34,990 bases of DNA, taken from the NCBI GenBank assembly GCA_002699025.1, contig PABA01000218.1, positions 1 through 34,990 on the forward strand, in the 5' to 3' direction. This DNA is from Sandaracinus sp. Its GTDB lineage: Bacteria; Myxococcota_A; Polyangia; Polyangiales; Houyiibacteriaceae. Below, piece by piece: positions 1 through 7,642 of this stretch. The translations under genes and the position numbers were made by a program. How positions within the stretch are numbered: the first letter of the stretch is position 1; every line of letters starts with the position of its first letter. The notes under the pieces are model-generated. The model saw nothing but the letters and a program-made list of their open reading frames with translations. It was not told the origin of the DNA and made no database searches.

Positions 1-198
1 ATGGACCCGCCGGAGGATCCGATGGACCCGCCGGAGGATCCGATGGACCCGCCGGAGGATCCGATGGACCCGGGCACGGACCCCGGCCTCGACGGCGGCT
101 CGACGACCATCCGCGGCGGCTGCAGCGCGGCCGGAGGCGCGGCGGCGGGGCTCTGGCCGCTGATGGCGGTCGGGCTGCTGGCGCGCCGGCGCCGCTGA
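1..198 (+). CDS. C-terminal end of a MYXO-CTERM-like surface protein (5' truncated by window)
   Basis: Only the last 65 codons are visible; the reading frame is open to the window edge, so the ATG at position 1 is probably internal. A 21-bp unit coding MDPPEDP is repeated three times in phase at 1-63 and degenerates into a Pro/Asp/Gly linker. The end has a GCSA motif, a hydrophobic stretch of about 17 residues and a final RRRR cluster. That tripartite arrangement matches the MYXO-CTERM tail known from myxobacteria, which anchors proteins for sorting to the cell surface. The function of the missing N-terminal part cannot be seen. The Pro/Asp repeat is probably a flexible spacer between a surface domain and the anchor (inference). 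Confidence 0.75.
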   Translation: MDPPEDPMDPPEDPMDPPEDPMDPGTDPGLDGGSTTIRGGCSAAGGAAAGLWPLMAVGLLARRRR

Positions 199-268
199 GC
201 GCGCCTCTCGGACCGAGCGGGGCGATGGGCTCGAGCGCGGGGAAGTCGGCGCGAGGCGCGGGCGCGGG

Positions 269-274
269 TAGACT
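269..274 (+). promoter_or_regulatory. Candidate -10 box TAGACT for a leaderless start
   Basis: TAGACT lies 7 nt upstream of the ATG at 282, and no Shine-Dalgarno sequence is present. The same arrangement recurs at 3683, 6297, 16957 and, on the minus strand, 2860-2865. No convincing -35 element is visible. Confidence 0.5.
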
Positions 275-281
275 CGGGGCG

Positions 282-1223
282 ATGCGCTCCGTCTGCTCCC
301 CTGCGGCGCTGCTCGCCGTCCCCTTCGCGCTCGCCGCGTTCTCTCTCGCGCCTTCGTCCGCCGAGGCCCAGCACGAGGACTGGGAGACCATCGAGGACAC
401 GGGCGCGGCCGACGAGGACGTCGGCACCGAGCGCGTCCCGCTGCGCCCGGTCGTCCTCGACCCCTACCCGGGCGAGCTCCGGCTGGAGGCGGCCTTCTTC
501 ACGCGCGACGTGGACGGCGTCCAGACGAGCTTCGTCTCGCCCTTCGCCGAGGCCGACTACCGCTTCCACGAGCACGCGGAGATGGTCGTCCAGATGGGGG
601 CGGCTTGGGCGAAGGTCGACGAGGAGAGCGCCGCCCGGCCCGGGAACCTGCTCCTCGGCGGGCGCTTCGTGCAGGAGCTCGGCACCTACCCCTGGCTCTT
701 CGAGGTGAAGGCGGGGCTCGAGGTCGCGCTGCCGACGGCGCTCCTCGACGAGGACGACGACTTCGTGGACAACGCGCTTCGCCTCGTGGCCTGGGGCGGG
801 GCGTCGAGCATGCGCGGGGGCCGCGACCTCTGGCTCTGGACGCCGGACCGGCTCAGCCTGGTCGTGCCCGTCGCCTTCGTCTCCCGCCACCCGGCGCTCC
901 ACCTCGAGGCGAGCCTGGACGTGGGCACGCTGATCTCGATCGAGGGCGAGGATCCGGAGGTGGCCGTGCAGTTCCTCGTCGAGGGCGGCTGGCGCATCGC
1001 CGAGACCTTCCTCCTCGCCGCGGCCTTCAGCGGCTCCGCCGTGCCCACGGGCGACGGAGACACCTTCCAGTCCGCGCTGAGCCTCCTGGCCGACCTCGCG
1101 CTCGGAGAGGGCGCGGGCATCTACGCGCGGCTCTGGATGAACCTCGACGATCCGAACGGCTTCGCCTTCGACGACGATGGCGTCTGGGGGATGACCGGCG
1201 GCGTCCGCTTCGGCCTGCCTTAG
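282..1223 (+). CDS. Secreted outer-membrane (beta-barrel-like) hypothetical protein
   Basis: 313 residues from the ATG at 282. An in-frame ATG at 225 exists, but starting at 282 puts a normal signal peptide at the N-terminus (basic start, hydrophobic core, cleavage near AEA-Q). The TAGACT box just before 282 also fits this start. The mature protein begins with an acidic linker, followed by alternating polar/hydrophobic stretches with many aromatic residues and Gly, such as FAEADYRF and VQMGAAW, which suggests an outer-membrane barrel with a final strand near GVRFGLP. I recognise no named family. It is convergent with the regulator ending at 1427, and the 203-bp gap between them holds no obvious terminator. 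Confidence 0.75.
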   Translation: MRSVCSPAALLAVPFALAAFSLAPSSAEAQHEDWETIEDTGAADEDVGTERVPLRPVVLDPYPGELRLEAAFFTRDVDGVQTSFVSPFAEADYRFHEHAEMVVQMGAAWAKVDEESAARPGNLLLGGRFVQELGTYPWLFEVKAGLEVALPTALLDEDDDFVDNALRLVAWGGASSMRGGRDLWLWTPDRLSLVVPVAFVSRHPALHLEASLDVGTLISIEGEDPEVAVQFLVEGGWRIAETFLLAAAFSGSAVPTGDGDTFQSALSLLADLALGEGAGIYARLWMNLDDPNGFAFDDDGVWGMTGGVRFGLP

Positions 1224-1426
1224 GAGCGTGTCGGAGCGCGTAGCGCATTGGCGCGACAGGGCGGGGACGAGCCCATCTCGCCCCCTCCCCTTTCGCCGCA
1301 TCCCCTCACTCTCGAGATGGCCCCTCCATTCCTCGGCTCTCGCGGGCGGACGAGCTGGACCCGTCGCGCCCCACGCTCCGCCCAGCGCCCATGCGCTCCG
1401 CGGTCCTGGGCGAAGCCGGCGCCGCC

Positions 1427-2851
1427 TCAGAGGCCGTGCTTCTTCATCAGCCGGTGGAGCTGGTGGCGGCTGCGGAGGCCGAGGGCGGCGTAGGCGCGAG
1501 AGACGACGCCGTCGTGGGCCTCGAGGGCGGCGACGATGTCCTCGCGGCCGAGCTCCTCGGGGGCGACGGTGGGGGGCGGGGGCGCGACGTCGAGGGCGGC
1601 GCGGACCTCGCTCGTGAGCTCGAGGCGTCCGCCGAGGCTCGACTGGAAGCTCTGCCAGAGGAGACCGTGGAGCTCGCGGACGTGCTGCCGGTACCCGTGG
1701 AGGGCGAGCGCCTCGACGAGCTCGGGGGCGAGGCGGAAGCCGCCGTCGGGCTCGGCGAAGCGCTCGCGGAGGGCGGGGTCGTCCTCGGTGGCGGCGGCGA
1801 GGAGCGTCTGGGCGAGGCGCGGCACGTCCTCGCGGCGCTCGCCGAGCCCGGGGCAGTGGACGCGCAGGGTGAGGCGCGGGAGGAGGTCGTGCTTGAGGCT
1901 CGCCGGGTCGCGGTTGGTGGCGGCGACGACGCGCAGGTCCGCGCGGCGGGTGCGCTCCTCGCCGAGGCGCTGGAACTCGCCGTCGGCGTCGAGGACGCGG
2001 AGCAGGTGGGCTTGCATGGCCTCGGGGATCTCGCCGATCTCGTCGAGGAAGAGCGTGCCCTCGTGGGCGCGGCCGACGAGGCCCTCGCGCTCGCGCATGC
2101 CGGGGTTCGGGTAGTCCTTCACGTTGCCGAAGAGCTCGGCGTCGAGGAGGCCCTCGGGGATGGTCGCGGCGTTCCGCGCGACGAGGGCGCCCGGGCGGCC
2201 GGAGGCGCGGTGGATGGCGCGGGCGGCGAGCTCCTTGCCGCTGCCGGTGGCGCCGTGGACGAGCACGTGGAGAGGGCGGGGGGCGACGAAGGCGAGGCGG
2301 TCGCGCAGCGCCCAGACGGCCGGGGACTCGCCGACGATGCCGTCCGCGTCGGGGGCGCCGAAGGCGTGCGCGGCGGGCGCGCCCGAGACGGTGGGCGGGA
2401 GGCGGAGGGGGCGCCGGGTGGCCTGGAGCACGAGGCGCTCGCCGATGCGGGCGACGCGGCCCTCGCGGAGGACGCCGCGGTCGACCTCGGCGCCGTCGAT
2501 CCGGAGGCGGCGGCGGCCGAGGTTGCGGAGCGCGAGGCCCTCGGGGGTGGCGCGGATCTCCAGCTGGGCGCGGCTGAGCTTCGGGTCCGCGAGCGGAGCG
2601 GCGGGGGTGTTCTCGCCGGGGCGCTGGCGGACGAAGCGGGCGCGGACGCCGCGCTCGGGCCGCTCGCCGCCGCGGCCGAGGACGAGGGTCTGGTCGGCCG
2701 GGACGAGGAGGACCTCGCCGCTGCGGGTGGGGTCGTGGGCGGACCAGAGGAGCACGAGGGCGGCGACCTCGGGGGAGCGGGTCGGGCCCTCGTCGCTGCC
2801 GGAGTCGCGGGTGGCCGTGCCGAGGGTGGCGTCGGGGGCGTCGTCGGCCAT
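1427..2851 (-). CDS. FHA-AAA+-Fis transcriptional regulator lacking the GAFTGA loop
   Basis: 474 residues. An FHA-like domain (about 50-145, with LGR and LSRAQ) is followed by an AAA+ core with Walker A GATGSGKE (200-207) and Walker B LFLDEIGE (267-274). The VVAATNR motif is at 308-314, and a Fis-type helix-turn-helix covers about 436-474. The architecture is that of bacterial enhancer-binding proteins whose sensor is a phosphothreonine-binding FHA domain. Where these proteins normally carry GAFTGA, the loop that contacts sigma-54, this one reads NPGMRERE (249-256), so sigma-54 remodelling is doubtful. The start at 2851 is supported by a TACCCT box 8 nt upstream; the frame stays open much further upstream, but only through repetitive spacer. 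It diverges from a Ser/Thr kinase at 3696, which is a plausible upstream phosphorylating partner (inference). Confidence 0.88.
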   Translation of the reverse strand: MADDAPDATLGTATRDSGSDEGPTRSPEVAALVLLWSAHDPTRSGEVLLVPADQTLVLGRGGERPERGVRARFVRQRPGENTPAAPLADPKLSRAQLEIRATPEGLALRNLGRRRLRIDGAEVDRGVLREGRVARIGERLVLQATRRPLRLPPTVSGAPAAHAFGAPDADGIVGESPAVWALRDRLAFVAPRPLHVLVHGATGSGKELAARAIHRASGRPGALVARNAATIPEGLLDAELFGNVKDYPNPGMREREGLVGRAHEGTLFLDEIGEIPEAMQAHLLRVLDADGEFQRLGEERTRRADLRVVAATNRDPASLKHDLLPRLTLRVHCPGLGERREDVPRLAQTLLAAATEDDPALRERFAEPDGGFRLAPELVEALALHGYRQHVRELHGLLWQSFQSSLGGRLELTSEVRAALDVAPPPPTVAPEELGREDIVAALEAHDGVVSRAYAALGLRSRHQLHRLMKKHGL

Positions 2852-2859
2852 GAGGGGCG

Positions 2860-2865
2860 AGGGTA
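2860..2865 (-). promoter_or_regulatory. Candidate -10 box TACCCT for the FHA regulator
   Basis: On the minus strand TACCCT lies 8 nt before the ATG at 2851, with no Shine-Dalgarno sequence. It belongs to the TANNNT series described for 269-274. Confidence 0.45.
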
Positions 2866-3099
2866 GCGCATGGGCAGCACGCTCGACTCCGCTCCGCTCG
2901 TCCTCGTCCTCGTGCTCGTGGGGATCCCTCCCTTTGGTCGGGATGCTTTCCGCTTTCCGCTTTCCGCTGTCCGTGCTGTCGCAGGCGTCTGCGGTTCGTG
3001 CCGCGTTCGCGGAGGAAGCGCGGGGACGGCCGTGGCGGGGGCGGCGCTCGACGGCGAGCTCTTTGCCCATCGAGCTGGTGCGCGCTCGGGGGCTCGCGA

Positions 3100-3132
3100 G
3101 AGGGGCGTCTGCCTGCGGGCAGGGGCAGGGGC
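3100..3132. repeat. 33-bp direct repeat, copy 1 (copy 2 at 3568-3600)
   Basis: The 33 bases at 3100-3132 recur exactly at 3568-3600 in the same orientation. Both copies contain CTGCGGGCAGGGGCAGGGGC. They flank the 162-bp tandem duplication of this spacer. A partial third copy lies near 3618-3650. Confidence 0.85.
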
Positions 3133-3194
3133 GGCCCAGGTCCCGGCGCTCGACGCGTGCAACGAGGCCACGTGCTCGTGCTCGTGCTCGTGGA

Positions 3195-3512
3195 CGATTC
3201 GCCGGAGGCGGAGAGCTCGGCCGTTCTCGGCCGTCCGCGTCGGTCCCTCTCGTCGATCTCGTCGGCGCCGAGCGACCGGGACGTCGACTCGCGCGAGGCG
3301 ACTCGGAGGAAGCTCGAGTTGCTCGAAAAGAATCGAGCACGAGCACCATTCGGCTGAAGCAACTCCGGAGGCGGAGAGCTCGCTGCTTCGGGGTGTTCGA
3401 ATCTGCCGCTCTCGTCGATCTCTCGAGCGCTGGGCGTGCGAAGCGTCGACCTGCGGAGAGCGATTCTGACGGAGGTCGAGTTGCTTCAGACGAATCGAGC
3501 ACGAGCACGAGG
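3195..3512. repeat. Tandem duplication of about 162 bp, two diverged copies
   Basis: Copy 1 spans about 3195-3350 and copy 2 about 3357-3512. Shared blocks include an 18-base block at 3202-3219 and 3365-3382, a CTCTCGTCGATCTC block in each copy, and a 17-base block at 3330-3346 and 3492-3508. Each copy ends in a GAGCAC-type simple repeat. The copies lie in the 844-bp divergent spacer between the FHA regulator and the kinase. The minus-strand frame across them is open, but its translation is low-complexity (Arg/Ser/Pro) and I do not regard it as coding. The spacer also has a GCTTTCC triplet repeat near 2945-2973. Confidence 0.8.
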
Positions 3513-3567
3513 ACGAGGACGAGGAGGACGAGGACGGGCACGGTCACGGGGGGCTCGAGGTTCGCGG

Positions 3568-3600
3568 GAGGGGCGTCTGCCTGCGGGCAGGGGCAGGGGC
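3568..3600. repeat. 33-bp direct repeat, copy 2
   Basis: Identical to 3100-3132. It runs into a GGGCAC simple repeat (3583-3617) whose 35 bases also occur, inverted, at 14968-15002. Confidence 0.85.
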
Positions 3601-3617
3601 ACGGGCACGGGCACGGG
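3583..3617. repeat. 35-bp dispersed repeat shared with 14968-15002
   Basis: The 35 bases here are the exact reverse complement of 14968-15002, more than 11 kb away. The unit is a mix of GGGCAG and GGGCAC hexamers, so expansion of a common simple sequence or copying between loci would both explain it. Here it lies about 80 bp upstream of the kinase start; there it lies just upstream of the antiporter. Confidence 0.85.
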
Positions 3618-3682
3618 GGTCTGTCTGCGGGCACGGGCAGGGGCACGGGGACGGGGGGAGCACTGGCGCTCCTCGGCCCTGG

Positions 3683-3688
3683 TAGGCT
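3683..3688 (+). promoter_or_regulatory. Candidate -10 box TAGGCT for the Ser/Thr kinase
   Basis: TAGGCT lies 7 nt before the ATG at 3696, with no Shine-Dalgarno sequence. The arrangement is the same as at 269-274 and 6297-6302. Confidence 0.5.
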
Positions 3689-3695
3689 TGCCGCG

Positions 3696-5225
3696 ATGGC
3701 TCGGGAGCTGCGGCGGCGCTGGGCGGAGAAGCACGTCGGGCGGACCGTGGGCGGACGCTACGAGCTGCGGCGCGTGCTCGGGCTCGGCGGCATGGGCGTC
3801 GTCTACGAGGCCTGGCAGGAGGACCTCGGCCGTGAGGTCGCGCTGAAGACGGTGCTGCCCGAGCAGCTCCACGCGGACGGTGGGGCGCGGCTGCTCCGCG
3901 AGGCGCGGCTCGCCGCGGGGGCCGCCGGGCCGGGCGTCGTCGCCGTGCACGACGTGGGCGAGGACGACGTGCTCGGGCCCTACCTCGTCATGGAGCGGCT
4001 CGAGGGCGAGTCGCTCGAGGCGCGGCTCGCGGGCGGGCCGCTCCCCGTGCGGGAGGCGGCGCGCGTCGGCGGGGCGCTGCTCGAGACGCTCGCGGCGGTG
4101 CACGCGGTGGGGCTGGTGCACCGGGACCTCAAGCCGGAGAACGTCTTCCTCGCGGCGCGCGGCGGGGGCGCGCCGCCGCGCGTGACGGTGCTGGACTTCG
4201 GCGTGGCGCGGCCGCCCGAGGAGTCCGGGGAGGAGACGCTCACGGCGACCGGCGCGGCGATCGGTACGCCGCGCTACATGGCGCCGGAGCAGGCGGCCGG
4301 CGGCGACGTGGACGCGCGGGCGGACCTCTACGCGGTCGGGGCGATCCTCTACCGCGCGCTCTCCGGGGAGAAGCCCTACGCGGCGTTCCGGGGGCGGGAC
4401 GCGCTCCTCGAGGTGCTGCGGGCCGGGCCGCCGGCGCCGCTCGGGGAGCTCGTGCCGGGCCTGGCCTCCGCGCTGGTGGGCGTGATCGAGCGGGCGATGG
4501 CGCGGGAGCCGGAGGCGCGCTTCGCGGACGCGGCCGCGTTCCGGGCGGCGCTCGCGGACGCGGCGGGGGAGGGCGGGGCGGTATCGACGGGCGGCGCGGC
4601 GCTCGACCCGACCGTGACGGAGAGCGGCGCGGAGCCGAGGCGCGACGGCGACGGCGACGGCGCCGGCGCGGTCAGGACTGGAGCCGGGTCGGAGGAGGAC
4701 GCGAGCGCGACGCGCGCCGGAGCGGGGCCGGAGGAAGGCGGAGCGGGGCCGGAGGAGGACGCGAGCGGGACGCCGCCCCTGCCGGTCGCGCGTCGACGGG
4801 CGGCGCCGCTCGCCATCGTGGGCGCGCTCGTCGTCGGGGGCGTGATCGCGCTCGTCGCGCGGGACGCCGAGGCCCCGGCCCCGGAGCTCGGCCAGGCGGC
4901 CGGCGACGCGGGAGCGGGGGAGGCGGCGACCGACGCCGGCGCGGCCGACGCGGGAACGGCGGGCGCGCCTTCGGGGCCGGCGGACGCGGGGCAGGTCGCG
5001 GACGCGGGGGCCGGGGCGCCGGAACGGCCGGAGCTCGATCCGACGGATCCCGACGACGAGCGCGCCGGCCCGGCGTCGTGGATGCGCGCGGCGCCCCGCT
5101 CGGCGATGGACGGCACGCGGAGCGGCGCGACCATGGAGAGCGCCCCCGATTCGGCCCGAATGGAGGCGGACGGGACGCGCCGCGTGGAGGGACGCAGCGG
5201 CGTCTTCCGGGAGGACGACTTCTGA
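3696..5225 (+). CDS. Membrane-anchored Ser/Thr protein kinase (Hanks type)
   Basis: 509 residues. The kinase domain covers about 22-290. It has a Gly-rich loop GLGGMGVVY (29-37), ATP-binding Lys51 in VALKT, the catalytic loop HRDLKPEN (142-149, Asp144), DFG (167-169) and the activation-segment end GTPRYMAPEQ (190-199). All key catalytic residues are present, so it should be active. A low-complexity Glu/Ala/Gly linker leads to one transmembrane helix (about 369-388) and an Ala/Asp-rich periplasmic tail without a recognised sensor domain. It is a PknB-like environmental kinase of the sort abundant in myxobacteria. Its stop overlaps the start of the next gene (TGATG at 5223-5227), so the TPR/PEGA protein is probably co-translated. 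The divergent FHA regulator is a candidate phosphotarget (inference). Confidence 0.93.
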   Translation: MARELRRRWAEKHVGRTVGGRYELRRVLGLGGMGVVYEAWQEDLGREVALKTVLPEQLHADGGARLLREARLAAGAAGPGVVAVHDVGEDDVLGPYLVMERLEGESLEARLAGGPLPVREAARVGGALLETLAAVHAVGLVHRDLKPENVFLAARGGGAPPRVTVLDFGVARPPEESGEETLTATGAAIGTPRYMAPEQAAGGDVDARADLYAVGAILYRALSGEKPYAAFRGRDALLEVLRAGPPAPLGELVPGLASALVGVIERAMAREPEARFADAAAFRAALADAAGEGGAVSTGGAALDPTVTESGAEPRRDGDGDGAGAVRTGAGSEEDASATRAGAGPEEGGAGPEEDASGTPPLPVARRRAAPLAIVGALVVGGVIALVARDAEAPAPELGQAAGDAGAGEAATDAGAADAGTAGAPSGPADAGQVADAGAGAPERPELDPTDPDDERAGPASWMRAAPRSAMDGTRSGATMESAPDSARMEADGTRRVEGRSGVFREDDF

Positions 5226-6292
5226 TGCGCGCGTTGCTCCGCGCGGCCGCCCTGCTCCTGGCGCTCGCGACCTCGGCCGAGGCCCAGCCGCCGGGCAACC
5301 CCTTCGCCGGCGAGGACGCGCCCGCCGAGGACGGGCCCTATCGGGACACGATCCGCGCGGCCCTCGACGAGCTCGCGGCGGGCCGGCACGCCGAGGCGCT
5401 CGCCCTCTTCCGGCGCGCCCATAGGCTCCAGCCGAGCGCGCGCACCTACCGCGGGATCGCCATGGCGGCCTTCGAGCTCGCCGACTACGTCGGGGCGCAT
5501 CGGAACGCGGCGGCGGCCCTCGAGGATCCACGCCGCCCGCTGGACGGAGCGCTCCGCGAGCAGACCGAGGCGCTGCGCCGACGCGCGTCCACGTTCCTGG
5601 CGCGCGTCACGCTGGAGGGCGCGGAGGGCGCGACGGTGCGCGTGGACGGCGTGCGCTGGGACGGCGCCCCAGACGCGCCGGTGCTGGTGCCGCTCGGGCG
5701 GCACGTGATCCGCGTCGAGCGTCCGGGCGCGGCGCCCTTCGAGGAGGCGCTGGTGGTGCGCGGCGGAGAGGCGCCGGTGATCCGCGTGCCGCCCGCGGAC
5801 GGGCTCGGGGTGGACGGCGTGGTCGACCGGGCGGATCCAGACGGGGATCCGGATGGCGCGGATCCAGACGGTGCGGCGGACCGGACGGAGCGCGCCGACG
5901 CGTCGGACGCCCGGGAAGCCGACGAGGGGCCCGGGGGCTACGCGCTGCCGAGCGGCGCCGCGCCACCGGCGCGCCCCTCGCGCGCATCCGGGATCGCCCT
6001 CGTCACCCTCGGCGCCGCCTCCCTCGCCGGGAGCGCCGTGAGCTTCGGCTGGTTCGCCGAGCGCCGGCGCGCGCTCGACGCCTGCGACGGCGTCTGCCTG
6101 AACGAGGACGCGATCCAGCGGCAGCGACGGGGCGCCCTCGGCCTGGCGCTCGGGCTCCTGGTCGCGGCGCCCCTGCTCGCCGTCTGGGGGCTCGAGCGCA
6201 TCGGGAAGTCGGCGCCGGCGAGCCGCGCCGCCTGGTGTGGGCCGACGCCCACGCGGGCGGGCGCGGGCTTCGGATGTGCCGGCCGTTTCTGA
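5225..6292 (+). CDS. Secreted TPR/PEGA-type protein with C-terminal membrane helices
   Basis: 355 residues starting at the ATG that overlaps the kinase stop codon. A signal peptide (cleavage near AEA-Q) is followed by a TPR-like helical region (about 37-120) that includes ALFRRAHRLQPSARTYRGIA. A PEGA-like beta domain follows (about 125-185, VRVDGVRW ... VPLGRHVIRVERPG). Next comes an acidic repeat-like linker (DPDGDPDGADPDG) and two hydrophobic segments near 255-275 and 295-320. TPR-PEGA proteins next to Hanks-type kinases are common in myxobacteria and probably act at the cell envelope. The one-base overlap indicates translational coupling with the kinase. The specific role is unknown. Confidence 0.83.
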   Translation: MRALLRAAALLLALATSAEAQPPGNPFAGEDAPAEDGPYRDTIRAALDELAAGRHAEALALFRRAHRLQPSARTYRGIAMAAFELADYVGAHRNAAAALEDPRRPLDGALREQTEALRRRASTFLARVTLEGAEGATVRVDGVRWDGAPDAPVLVPLGRHVIRVERPGAAPFEEALVVRGGEAPVIRVPPADGLGVDGVVDRADPDGDPDGADPDGAADRTERADASDAREADEGPGGYALPSGAAPPARPSRASGIALVTLGAASLAGSAVSFGWFAERRRALDACDGVCLNEDAIQRQRRGALGLALGLLVAAPLLAVWGLERIGKSAPASRAAWCGPTPTRAGAGFGCAGRF

Positions 6293-6296
6293 GCGG

Positions 6297-6302
6297 TAGG
6301 CT
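6297..6302 (+). promoter_or_regulatory. Candidate -10 box TAGGCT for the lipoprotein at 6309
   Basis: TAGGCT lies 6 nt before the ATG at 6309 and only 4 bp after the preceding stop codon, with no Shine-Dalgarno sequence. It suggests this gene has its own promoter even though it looks like the third gene of an operon. Confidence 0.5.
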
Positions 6303-6308
6303 GCGCCC

Positions 6309-7385
6309 ATGGTGCGCGCGCTCTGTCTCCTCCCCCTCGCCCTCGTGGCCTGCTCGGACCCGGTCTTCTCCGGGGACTGCGACGGGGGGGCCTGCGTCGA
6401 CGCGGGGGCGGGCGGCGACGCGGGGAGCGCGGAGGACGCCGCGGCCCCGGACGGAGGCCCGGACGCCCCAGACGGCTCGGTGGAGGACGCCGGCGCCCCG
6501 GACGGCGGCGTCGACGCCGGAGCCCTCGACGAGGTGGAGGAGACGACCGACTTCGCCGACTGCGTCGCCGAGGGCGCCTGCCCGCACGACGCCCCGAAGG
6601 GCCGCATCGACCTCGCCGCCATCGGCAGCTGCGCCACCCTCCGCGGGCGCATCGACGACGCTCCCCATGCGCGCCCGACGGCCTGCGGCGAGCAGCCCCT
6701 CGGCGACCTCGACCTGGTCGAGATCCGCGCCCCCGCGCGCAGCCTGGTCCGCCTCGAGCTCGCGCCCCAGCTCCCGGCCGAGGAGACGCGCTTCCACCCC
6801 TACATGCTCACGAGCACGGGCACGGCCATCCTCACCTACTCGGCCGTCGACGAGCCCATCGTCACCGAGAGCAGCTTCGTCTTCCCCTGGTCCCTCGACT
6901 ACCCGATGTTCGTCTCCATCGAGCACGTCGCCAACGCGCTCCAGACGCCCTGCGACGGGAGCGTCGCGCGCGTCGGCGGCGAGGGCTACGGCTGGGAGCT
7001 CCGCGCCTGCGCCGTCGATCCGGAGGTGGTCGAGCTCGGCGAGCTCGGGGCGTCCTCCGGGGCCGAGCTGAGCCGCGCCGGGGACGCGCTCCGGGTCTCC
7101 GGGGACATGCGCCTCTACCGCGCGACCCAGGCGGCGGGCGGCGGGGCGGTCCGGGCCACGGCGACCAAGGCCTTCGACTGCGACGAGTGCACGCCCTGGG
7201 TGGTCTTCCTCGATCCGGCCGGGGGCGGCGCGCGCTACGTGGACCCGGCGACCTCCCTGGACGAGCCCGGCGTCGAGACCTACGCGCCCTTCGAGGAGGC
7301 CGAGGAGATCCTCTTCGTCGTCGCCGACGAGTCGAGCCGCGGCGGGATGGGCTACCGCTACGACGTCACCCTCGCCCGCGAGTAG
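6309..7385 (+). CDS. Hypothetical lipoprotein with Asp/Ala/Gly linker
   Basis: 358 residues with a lipoprotein signal and lipobox LVAC (Cys15). An acidic DAG-type linker of about 60 residues, typical of Polyangiales lipoproteins, comes next. The remainder looks like two beta-rich domains. The first (about 78-235) starts with GRIDLAAIGSC and resembles bacterial pre-peptidase C-terminal-like folds in its pattern (DLDLVEIRAPARSLVRLEL). The second (about 240-358) ends YRYDVTLA and is also beta-rich. No catalytic motif is seen. It probably faces the periplasm or the cell surface. It follows the kinase/TPR pair by 16 bp but seems to have its own promoter box. Confidence 0.8.
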   Translation: MVRALCLLPLALVACSDPVFSGDCDGGACVDAGAGGDAGSAEDAAAPDGGPDAPDGSVEDAGAPDGGVDAGALDEVEETTDFADCVAEGACPHDAPKGRIDLAAIGSCATLRGRIDDAPHARPTACGEQPLGDLDLVEIRAPARSLVRLELAPQLPAEETRFHPYMLTSTGTAILTYSAVDEPIVTESSFVFPWSLDYPMFVSIEHVANALQTPCDGSVARVGGEGYGWELRACAVDPEVVELGELGASSGAELSRAGDALRVSGDMRLYRATQAAGGGAVRATATKAFDCDECTPWVVFLDPAGGGARYVDPATSLDEPGVETYAPFEEAEEILFVVADESSRGGMGYRYDVTLARE

Positions 7386-7626
7386 GCGCCCGCTCCATGT
7401 CGGGTTCGGCGGCGTCCCGCACCCGGGCACCGCCGGCGGTCTCGCTGACCGGCCAGCTCGCACCCGGCGGCGACCTCCGGGCGTCGCGCGGCGCTCGACG
7501 CTGAGCGCGCACTGCGCGCGCATGCTCGCGCACGGGTCGAGCGCCCGAAAAAGCGAATGATTTCGAGCCGAGATCGCCTGGATCGGCGGTTGCTCTTCCT
7601 CGGGCTGCGCGCACCGAGCGCGCTCC

Positions 7627-7636
7627 GAGGAGAGAG
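7627..7636 (+). promoter_or_regulatory. Shine-Dalgarno site for the gene at 7643
   Basis: GAGGAGAGAG ends 6 nt before the ATG at 7643 and fixes this start. It contrasts with the SD-less starts at 282, 3696 and 6309. The upstream gap (7386-7626) holds a locally AT-richer stretch, AAAAAGCGAATGATTTCGAG near 7548-7567, which may contain the promoter. Confidence 0.7.
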
Positions 7637-7642
7637 ACACCC

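Noticed and set aside
1391-2866. Plus-strand open frame opposite the FHA regulator
   Set aside because: Glu/Gly/Ala/Val monotone composition; the minus frame has intact Walker motifs and a helix-turn-helix.
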